DNA from: Streptomyces armeniacus
GTDB taxonomy: Bacteria; Actinomycetota; Actinomycetes; Streptomycetales; Streptomycetaceae
Assembly (NCBI RefSeq): GCF_003355155.1
Contig: NZ_CP031320.1
Location: 4,455,367-4,519,366, forward strand
Direction: 5' to 3'
Length of the DNA stretch: 64,000 nt
In this document: positions 57,930 through 64,000 of the stretch, in pieces
How positions within the stretch are numbered: the stretch's first letter is position 1
Layout: each line of letters starts with the position of its first letter
Notes under the pieces: model-generated
Seen by the model: the letters and a program-made list of their open reading frames with translations, nothing else
What the model was told of the DNA's origin: nothing
Databases searched by the model: none
Position numbers and translations under genes: made by a program

Positions 57930-59510
57930 GTGAGCGAATCCACGACAGACCACCCGTCACGTACGTCACAGATACCGGAACAGACACCACCCGCACCGCG
58001 TGTCCCGCGCCCCTCGCCGCCTTCGCGGGCCGAGATCCGGCCCCGCGTACGCCGTATCGGCGCGGCGGGCGTCTCGCAGGCCGACGCACCGGCTCCCGCA
58101 CCGGCGCCCGCCGATTCTCCCGCCGGGGCCCAACGGCTCGGACCGCTCGGCCTGTTCACCGTGCTCGCGGGGGCCGCGCTCCCGCTGCTCGACTTCTTCA
58201 TCGTCAACGTCGCGCTGTCCGCCATCGGCCGCGATCTGCACGCGGACCCCGCCCTGCTGGAGCTGGTCGTCGCCGGATACGGCGTCGCGTACGCCGTGCT
58301 GCTCGTGCTCGGCGGCCGCCTCGGGGACATGTTCGGGCGCCGCACGCTGTTCCTCGCCGGGCTGGTCGCGTTCGCCGTGACCTCCCTGCTGTGCGGGCTC
58401 GCGCCGGACGCCTGGAGCCTGATCGCCGCGCGCGCCGCGCAGGGCGCCGCGTCCGCGGCGATGCTGCCGCAGGCGCTCGCCACCATCCAGGCCACGACCG
58501 CGGGCCGGCGCCGGGCCCGCGCGATCGGCCTGTACGGCGCGACCGCCGGGCTGGCCATGGTCGCCGGGCAGATCCTCGGCGGCGTCCTGCTCGCGGCGGA
58601 CCTCGCCGGTACGGGCTGGCGCGCGGTGTTCCTGGTGAACGTGCCCGCCGTGCTGCTCCTCCTCGTACTGGTGTGGCGTACGGTCCCGGAGACCCGTTCC
58701 GACCGGCCCGCGCCCGTCGACGTACCGGGCACGGTGCTGCTCGGCGCCGCGCTGGTCGCGCTGATGCTGCCGCTGACGGAGGGCCGGGCCGCGGGCTGGC
58801 CGCTGTGGTCGTGGCTGGCGCTGGCCGCGTTCCCGTTCCTGGCCGCCGCGTTCGCGGCCGTGGAACGCCGGGCGGACCGGGCGGGACGTGTCCCGCTGGT
58901 GCCGCCGGGCATGCTGCGGCTGCCGGGCATGCGGCGGGGGCTGCCGCTGGTGGCGCTCACGGTGGGGGGCTTCGGCGGCTTCATGTTCGTGCTGGCCATC
59001 GCCTTCCAGCAGGGCCTGGACTACGGCCCCGTACGGGCGGGCACGGCCCTGGTGCCGTACGCGGTCGCGTTCTTCCTCGCCTCCCTCGCCGGACCGCGCC
59101 TGACCGGCCGCTTCGGCGACCGCGTCGTCACCGCGGGCGGCGTCGTCCAGATCGCGGGCCTGGTGCTGCTCATCCTGACCGTGCTCGACGCCTGGCCGCA
59201 CCTGGGCTTCCGGGACCTCGCACCCGGGCTGGCCGTGGCGGGCTTCGGGCAGGGCCTGATCATGCCGGTGGCGATACGGATCGTGCTGGCGGACGTCCCC
59301 GCGGAGCAGGCGGGCGTGGGCGGCGGCGTGATGGCCACGGTGCAGCAGTCCGCCGTGGCCCTGGGCATGGCGCTGATCGGCGCGCTGTTCCTGACGGCCG
59401 TCCCGGAATCGGGCATGCGCGACGCCCTGGCCCTGGCCCTGACGGCCCAACTGACCCTGGTCGCACTGATCACATTCCTGAGCCTGCGGCTCCCGCGGGG
59501 CACGGGGTGA
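57930..59510 (+). CDS. MFS drug-efflux-type transporter (DHA2-like)
   Basis: From the GTG at 57930 the protein has 526 residues, with a long Pro/Arg/Ala-rich cytoplasmic N-terminus of about 70 residues and roughly 13-14 membrane helices. MFS signatures include LGGRLGDMFGRRTLFLAG (motif A) and the helix-5 motif C-like segment GLAMVAGQILGGVLL, then GWRAVFLVNVPAVLLLLVL. This fits 14-helix proton-driven exporters of antibiotics or dyes. It is probably controlled by the divergent MmyB-type regulator through the palindrome upstream. The start is uncertain because AGGGT is a weak Shine-Dalgarno site. Substrate unknown. Confidence 0.9.
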   Translation: MSESTTDHPSRTSQIPEQTPPAPRVPRPSPPSRAEIRPRVRRIGAAGVSQADAPAPAPAPADSPAGAQRLGPLGLFTVLAGAALPLLDFFIVNVALSAIGRDLHADPALLELVVAGYGVAYAVLLVLGGRLGDMFGRRTLFLAGLVAFAVTSLLCGLAPDAWSLIAARAAQGAASAAMLPQALATIQATTAGRRRARAIGLYGATAGLAMVAGQILGGVLLAADLAGTGWRAVFLVNVPAVLLLLVLVWRTVPETRSDRPAPVDVPGTVLLGAALVALMLPLTEGRAAGWPLWSWLALAAFPFLAAAFAAVERRADRAGRVPLVPPGMLRLPGMRRGLPLVALTVGGFGGFMFVLAIAFQQGLDYGPVRAGTALVPYAVAFFLASLAGPRLTGRFGDRVVTAGGVVQIAGLVLLILTVLDAWPHLGFRDLAPGLAVAGFGQGLIMPVAIRIVLADVPAEQAGVGGGVMATVQQSAVALGMALIGALFLTAVPESGMRDALALALTAQLTLVALITFLSLRLPRGTG

Positions 59511-59647
59511 GCGGGGCGGGGCGGGTCGCGCCCCGCGTCGGGACGACCGCGGGCCGACAGGTCAGGGCTTGGCCGGGGCCGGGGCCGGGGGCCTAGGGCG
59601 AAGGCCGGTCTCGCCTTCGCGGGCCCGTACGCGCGATGCTCCTCGTC

Positions 59648-60298
59648 ATGGTCGATCCGCATCAGCTGGCCGCGTTCTGCGCGATGTCCCTGCTGCTCTC
59701 CGCCGTGCCAGGGCCCAGCGTGCTGTTCGTCGTCGGGCAGGCGCTGGCGCGCGGGCGGCGGGCGGCGCTGGCGTCCGTGCTGGGCAACACCCTCGGCGGC
59801 TACGTCCTCGTCATCGCGGTCGCGCTCGGCGTCGGCACGGTAGTGGAACGGTCCGTGCTCCTCTTCCAGGTGATCAAGCTGGCCGGTGCGGCCTACCTCG
59901 TGCTCCTCGGTGTCCGTGCCCTGCGGGCGAGTTGGGCGGGCCGCCGGTCGGCTGGGCCGGTCGCGGGCGCCGTACGGGAGCCGGTGACGGCCGGGCGCGC
60001 GCTGCGGCAGGGGTTCGTCGTGGGCGTGACCAATCCGAAGAGCATCGTCTTCCTCACGGCGGTGCTGCCGCAGTTCGTGGACCGGGACGCCGGGCACGCC
60101 GTCGTGCAGATGCTGCTTCTGGGGCTGGCGGGCGCGCTGCTGGCGCTGGTGTCCGACGGCACCTGGGGGCTGGCGGCCTCCGCCGCGCGCGGCTGGTTCG
60201 GCCGCTCGCCCCGCCGGATGGCCGTGGTCGGCGGGACGGGCGGACTCGCCATGATCGGGCTCGGTACGACGGTGGCGGTCACGGGACGCGCGGACTAG
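59648..60298 (+). CDS. LysE/RhtB-family amino-acid exporter
   Basis: The protein (216 residues from the ATG at 59648; an in-frame ATG at 59636 is also possible) has about six helices and family motifs: LLLSAVPGPSVLFVVGQAL, a long cytoplasmic loop, GFVVGVTNPKSIVFLTAVLPQFV, and a C-terminal helix. The conserved TNPK in the fourth helix region is diagnostic. These proteins export lysine, homoserine lactone or other small metabolites. No divergent LysR/ArgP regulator lies beside it. Neither start has a clear ribosome-binding site. Confidence 0.88.
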   Translation: MVDPHQLAAFCAMSLLLSAVPGPSVLFVVGQALARGRRAALASVLGNTLGGYVLVIAVALGVGTVVERSVLLFQVIKLAGAAYLVLLGVRALRASWAGRRSAGPVAGAVREPVTAGRALRQGFVVGVTNPKSIVFLTAVLPQFVDRDAGHAVVQMLLLGLAGALLALVSDGTWGLAASAARGWFGRSPRRMAVVGGTGGLAMIGLGTTVAVTGRAD

Positions 60299-60314
60299 CC
60301 ACGGCACGGCTGCC

Positions 60315-60455
60315 GTACGGACCGCGCCCGCACGGACCAGCCGCGCCCGCACGGACCACGCCCGTACGGACCAGCCGCGCCCGCACGGACCACGCCCGCA
60401 CGGACCACGCCCGCACGGACCACGCCCGCACGGACCACGCCCGTACGGACCGCGA
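60315..60455. repeat. 15-19-base tandem repeat array
   Basis: Seven to nine units built on CGCACGGACCACGCC alternate with a longer form containing AGCCGCGCC. The array fills the 175-base gap between the convergent LysE and esterase genes. It has no spacer sequence diversity, so it is not a CRISPR array. Confidence 0.8.
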
Positions 60456-60473
60456 CCGCCACCCCTCCGTACG

Positions 60474-62780
60474 TCAGTCGCCCGCCGCCCCCGGCCCCGA
60501 CGGCAGCGCCTGCCACGTCCCGTCCAGCGGGCGCTGCCAGCGGCCCTCGCGGGCCCAGTCGCACACGCCGCCCGGGAACGTCTCCCGCAGCTCCGCCAGC
60601 TCCGCGGGCGTGAACTCGACCGCGTAGTCCGCCGGTTCGACGGGCTTGCGCCGGCAGGCGACCACGTCGTCCGCGACCGGGGCACCGGCGACCAGCCGCG
60701 GCGTGGGGAAGGCGGGGTAGAGCTTCCCGCACTCGCCCCGGTTGTCGTACGTGAGCCGCTGCGTGATCTTGCGCGGCTGCTCGTCCGGCGTCCAGCACGC
60801 GTCCGTGAGGCCGGCGGGCTTGTGCGCCACGACGTCCGCGCCGGACGGCCGTTCAGCCGCGGGGCCCGCACCGCCCGGGAGGGGCGCGCCGTCCGCCGTG
60901 AGCGACGTCAGCCACTCGTCCATCGCGCTCAGCGCGTACCGCAGTACGGGGCTCTCCAGGCTGAAGCCGCCGTGCCGTACGTCCTCCTCCAGCATCACGT
61001 GGTTGTCGGCGTGCCCGTTCCGTTCCAGCAGCCGGGCGCGGGTGGAGAAGCCGTGCACCGCCATGTGGATGTCACCGCCGGGGGTGTCGTCCGTGTACGC
61101 GCGGTAGTCGATGACCGGTGTACGGGAGAGGCCGGCGCCGCCGTCCAGGATGCGGCCCGTGCCGTACGCCGCCCGGGTCGCCGAAGGGTCCGCCGCCGTA
61201 CGGGACTTGGTGGGGCGCGCGTCCCGGTCGATGCCGCCGACACCGGAGTTGAGGTCGAGGAACTGCCGCTTGTCGATGGTGCCGTCGTTCAGCGCGCCGA
61301 GCCCGTACTGCACGCCGGTGTTGTCCAGCGGGCGCAGGGCCGCGCCGGTGGCGGGGTCGGTGCCGTAGACGTTGACGGTGTGGTCGTAGACGGTGCCGCG
61401 GACGCCGTCCGGGTTGGTCTCGGCGTCGTAGCGCTGCGAGTCCGGGAAGCCCAGGGGGAACTCCTCGTCCGGGTCGAGGCGCTTGGCGCCGTCGCTGAGG
61501 TTCGGGATGCTCTCGCGCAGCCGGAACCCGGAGACCGCGCGCTGCTGCTCCGCGCTGAACTCGCCCTTCCCCGCGCCCTCGAACCAGCCGTGCAGGACCC
61601 GGGAGTCGAGCAGCGTCAGGTTGGTGGCGGAGGTGACGTCGGGGAAGCTGCATCCGACGACGATGCCGTCGAGCAGGCCGGGGTAGTTGTCGGCGATCTG
61701 GTGGCCCTGGTACGAGCCGCCCGAGCAGCCCCAGCCGATGGTGAAGCGGGGCGTGCCGTAGGCCTCGGTGAACTGCTCCTTGACCATCATGGTGGTCTCG
61801 GCGGCCAGCAGGTCGTTGCAGTTGTTCCCGAAGACGTTGAGGGAAGACGAGGCCACGGCGTACCCGCGTCCGAGCATCTCGGGATCGAGGACACCGCCGG
61901 TGGAGACACCCTGCGTGTACCAGCCGGCGCGGCAGCCGCCGCCGAAGGTGTAGACGAGGCGGCCGTTCCAGCCGGCGCTGCGGGCGGTGGTGCCGGGCTC
62001 GGGGTCGGCGGGGTCGTGCAGCATGGAGATCTGGTAGACGGCGCGGTTGACGGTGCCGGTCTCGATCCGGATGAGGAACGGGACGGTCTTCCCGTCCGTC
62101 GTGGTGGTCTCCGCGAGGTCGGCCGGGCGCTCGTCCGGGTCAGGCAGCGGCTTGGTCTTCCCGTCGGTGGAGCGGTACGCGTAGTCCACGCGCGTGCCGA
62201 CGGAGCAGTCCTCGTCCAGCGGGGGCCCGAGCGTCGTACCGTCCACGAGCGCGAAATACTCGGTGGTGCACACGTACGGGTCCTCGTGCGGGCCGCTGAT
62301 GACGGGCCCGGCCGTGGGGTGGTTCCGTACGCGCAGCTCGGCCCGGTCGCCGCCCCCGTCGCCGTCCGGTGCGGTGGCGACGAGGCTGTTGGCGCCGTCC
62401 TTCAGCCCGGCCACCAGGCCGGTCAGCCGCTGTCCGCCGGGGTCGGGCGTGAACGCGCCGGTGACGTCGGTGCCGTTGCGGCGTACGGCCACCTCGCCGG
62501 GGTCGGCGCCGTCGGGTATGTCCACCCGTACGAGGACGTCCCCGCCGGTCACGAAGTCCGCGCGGGTCGACAGCGGCGTGAGGGCGAGCCCCCCGTCGCC
62601 CGGTCTCTCCCCGCCGCCGGGCTGGGCCTGCGCGCCGGAGGCGGCGGGCAGCAGCGTCACGACGAGGCCGGCGGCGAGCGCGGCCACGAGGGTACGGGGG
62701 CGGGCCCGGCGTACGGCAGCGGTACGGCGGCGCAGACGGTCGCGGCTGCGGCTGCGTCTAGGGCGGTCGGACGGAAGCAC
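60474..62780 (-). CDS. secreted DUF6351-type alpha/beta hydrolase (tannase/esterase-like)
   Basis: From the GTG at 62780, after GGAGG, the protein has 768 residues. A long basic n-region precedes the hydrophobic stretch LVAALAAGLVVTLLPAASGA, with cleavage probably after AQA (about residue 54). A beta-rich N-terminal domain follows, then an alpha/beta hydrolase domain with the nucleophile elbow FTIGWGCSGGSYQGHQIA. A likely catalytic His is in the region of NGHADNHVMLEED. Several Cys (VCTTEYF, GGGCRAGW, NNCNDLL) suggest disulfides. It resembles secreted actinobacterial DUF6351 proteins of the tannase/feruloyl-esterase class. A strong promoter precedes it. Substrate unknown. Confidence 0.82.
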   Translation of the reverse strand: MLPSDRPRRSRSRDRLRRRTAAVRRARPRTLVAALAAGLVVTLLPAASGAQAQPGGGERPGDGGLALTPLSTRADFVTGGDVLVRVDIPDGADPGEVAVRRNGTDVTGAFTPDPGGQRLTGLVAGLKDGANSLVATAPDGDGGGDRAELRVRNHPTAGPVISGPHEDPYVCTTEYFALVDGTTLGPPLDEDCSVGTRVDYAYRSTDGKTKPLPDPDERPADLAETTTTDGKTVPFLIRIETGTVNRAVYQISMLHDPADPEPGTTARSAGWNGRLVYTFGGGCRAGWYTQGVSTGGVLDPEMLGRGYAVASSSLNVFGNNCNDLLAAETTMMVKEQFTEAYGTPRFTIGWGCSGGSYQGHQIADNYPGLLDGIVVGCSFPDVTSATNLTLLDSRVLHGWFEGAGKGEFSAEQQRAVSGFRLRESIPNLSDGAKRLDPDEEFPLGFPDSQRYDAETNPDGVRGTVYDHTVNVYGTDPATGAALRPLDNTGVQYGLGALNDGTIDKRQFLDLNSGVGGIDRDARPTKSRTAADPSATRAAYGTGRILDGGAGLSRTPVIDYRAYTDDTPGGDIHMAVHGFSTRARLLERNGHADNHVMLEEDVRHGGFSLESPVLRYALSAMDEWLTSLTADGAPLPGGAGPAAERPSGADVVAHKPAGLTDACWTPDEQPRKITQRLTYDNRGECGKLYPAFPTPRLVAGAPVADDVVACRRKPVEPADYAVEFTPAELAELRETFPGGVCDWAREGRWQRPLDGTWQALPSGPGAAGD

Positions 62781-62900
62781 ATGACCTCCAGCAGGTCGGG
62801 CACAGAGGGGACAGCGGACCGTGGAACCGGAGGACCGGGGACCCGGGGGACCGGGACCGACAACCGGACAGCCATGGAACCGATTACGCAATGCAACGGA

Positions 62901-62929
62901 AACGTAGAAGGAACCACATAGGGGGTCAA
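62901..62929 (-). promoter_or_regulatory. housekeeping-type promoter of the secreted esterase gene
   Basis: On the minus strand, TTGACC (62929-62924), a 17-base spacer and TACGTT (62906-62901) form a good sigma-70-type promoter, giving a leader of about 110 bases. The rest of 62781-63145 holds no gene that I can see. Confidence 0.65.
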
Positions 62930-63145
62930 GCAAAACGCACACAAACCAACGGGAAACGGCCTGGCGAGCCCCCTAAGCCCCCGGCGTACACCCGAACGCC
63001 CCTGTATGCGCCCGCTGTTACCCCTTTCGGTACGCCTCCGGAGGCCCTTCGTCCCCATACGCTGTCGAGCCCGCCGCTCCCCCGCCGGCGTTCTTCCGCG
63101 CGTGGTGGAGCGCCACCGGCCTGCCCGACCCCGAACGGAGTGACA

Positions 63146-64000
63146 GTGGCCCGTGTCCCGGCACCAGGACAGTACGGCGGTACCCGCGCGGACGCGGCCG
63201 CCTGGCGCAGGCCCCCGGTGGAGCCGGCCACCAGCGAGGCCTGCCGCTTCCTCTGCGCCGGCGTCCACCTCGACAGCAACTACCGCGCCGCGGTCTTCGA
63301 CGAGCTGTACGTGCACGAGGAGCGGTTCACCGCCCCCTCGTTCGGCATCGACGCGGCCCGCGTCCTCGCCCACGCGCTGCACGCCCGCCGCCTCGAACTC
63401 GCCTGGGGGCTGGGCGTCCTGCTGTTCTGGATCGTGTCGTCCCTCCTCACCGAAGGGCTGTTCCTGCTGCTGGCCCTGCCCTGCCTGCTGCTGACCGCCG
63501 CGCCCGCGCTGCGCCGCCGCGCCGGCGAGACCCCGCAGGCGTCCGCGGCGCGCGCGTCGCTGGGCACGGCGGTGCGCTGGTACGGCCGGATCATGCTCGC
63601 CATCGTCCTCGTCGTGCTCGCCGAGCTGGCCACCGGCAGCGCCGACGGCGCCATAAGCGGGGCGCTGACCTGGCTGCCGGGCGTGGAGGCCCTGCACTCA
63701 CTGACCGAGTCCGACACGGACGTGTACGGGTCGGGCGTGGAGGTCAGCGACACGCTCCAGCGCCACGCGTGGCTGTCGCTGGGCCTGTTCCTGCTGCCGC
63801 TCCCCCTCGCCGTCGGGCTGCGGCGCGGCCAGTTCGCCCGGCTGATGCGGGGCCCGCTGTCCGCGGAGCGGTTCCCCAACGTGGCCGCGGACCCGGCGGA
63901 GTTGACGCTGGGCAACCGGGCCGAACGTTCCAAGCACGTGATCCGCCGGGAGCAGCACGCACCGTTGATCATGTATCACACCGAGAACCCGTTCCGGGGC
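63146..64000 (+). CDS. polytopic membrane protein (3' end outside window)
   Basis: A GTG at 63146, five bases after GGAG, opens a frame that runs off the right edge; 285 residues are visible. After about 80 soluble residues (CRFLCAGVHLDSNYRAAVF, then LHARRLELAW) come hydrophobic helices GLGVLLFWIVSSLLTEGLFL, a following helix LLLALPCLLLTAAPAL, RIMLAIVLVVLAELATG and HAWLSLGLFLLPLPLAVGL. The C-terminal part seen returns to hydrophilic sequence (LGNRAERSKHVIRREQHAP). No family is recognised; it resembles conserved membrane proteins of Streptomyces with unknown function. Confidence 0.75.
   Translation, partial: MARVPAPGQYGGTRADAAAWRRPPVEPATSEACRFLCAGVHLDSNYRAAVFDELYVHEERFTAPSFGIDAARVLAHALHARRLELAWGLGVLLFWIVSSLLTEGLFLLLALPCLLLTAAPALRRRAGETPQASAARASLGTAVRWYGRIMLAIVLVVLAELATGSADGAISGALTWLPGVEALHSLTESDTDVYGSGVEVSDTLQRHAWLSLGLFLLPLPLAVGLRRGQFARLMRGPLSAERFPNVAADPAELTLGNRAERSKHVIRREQHAPLIMYHTENPFRG

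Noticed and set aside
60315..60455. Possible CRISPR array
   Set aside because: Units are directly abutting with no unique spacers, and no cas gene is nearby.

Overview
The window is high-GC actinobacterial DNA and almost certainly comes from Streptomyces or a very close relative. Evidence: strong GC bias at third codon positions, many GTG and one TTG start, GTGA/ATGA start-stop overlaps, an XRE/flavoprotein/DUF6415 module, a second-type porphobilinogen deaminase, a c-di-AMP riboswitch upstream of an Rpf-like cell-wall hydrolase, a carbohydrate ABC transporter without its own ATPase, and TTA codons in only two of the genes checked. It looks like ordinary chromosome with several accessory patches. 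No rRNA, tRNA, CRISPR array, prophage or intact insertion sequence was seen.

Layout. 0-6.3 kb: 3' end of an unrecognised gene, a small membrane protein, a HAD phosphatase diverging from an aminoglycoside-phosphotransferase-like kinase, an MMPL exporter and an orphan CydB-like membrane protein. 6.8-13.8 kb: LuxR-type two-component pair, ankyrin protein, a broken phosphotransferase, hemC, two small membrane proteins and a GlxA/AdpA-like regulator. 13.9-26.3 kb: a large HEAT-like protein with a TTA codon, a broken alpha/beta hydrolase, a MerR-PP2C fusion, an AhpD-like protein, a zinc-ribbon protein, an amidohydrolase, a methyltransferase, a YdeI-like protein, a Cys-rich protein, and an NAD-epimerase/ECF41 sigma operon. 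26.3-26.4 kb: a stretch that reads as degraded Nextera sequencing adapter, so the join between its two sides is doubtful. 26.5-36.3 kb: SDR plus orphan CitB-type regulator, riboswitch-controlled Rpf/LysM/M23 enzyme, phosphopantetheinyl transferase plus metallophosphoesterase, a WXG-like/esterase/lipoprotein cassette, and a CoA transferase. 36.5-43.9 kb: pyruvate phosphate dikinase, a TetR/SnoaL pair around palindromic operators, the XRE/flavoprotein/DUF6415 module and a GNAT enzyme. 44-55.1 kb: a two-armed carbohydrate catabolic locus. 55.4-64 kb: dodecin, a Dus enzyme, an MmyB-type regulator facing an MFS exporter, a LysE exporter, a secreted DUF6351-type esterase and a partial membrane protein.

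How genes work together. In the sugar locus one arm encodes binding protein, two permeases, ROK regulator and Gfo/Idh/MocA dehydrogenase in overlapping order; the opposite arm encodes a medium-chain dehydrogenase, a TIM-barrel isomerase, a GH63-like (alpha/alpha)6 hydrolase and a debranching-enzyme-like protein. Import energy probably comes from a shared MsiK-type ATPase elsewhere. The ECF41 sigma factor is translationally coupled to its epimerase, and a TGTCACA-N17-CGTC promoter precedes that operon. A near-copy (CGTCACA-N16-CGTC) precedes the AhpD-like gene 6 kb away, suggesting a small sigma regulon inside the window. The least understood assemblies are the WXG-like/esterase/lipoprotein cassette (32.3-35.0 kb), the MerR-PP2C fusion and the sugar locus.
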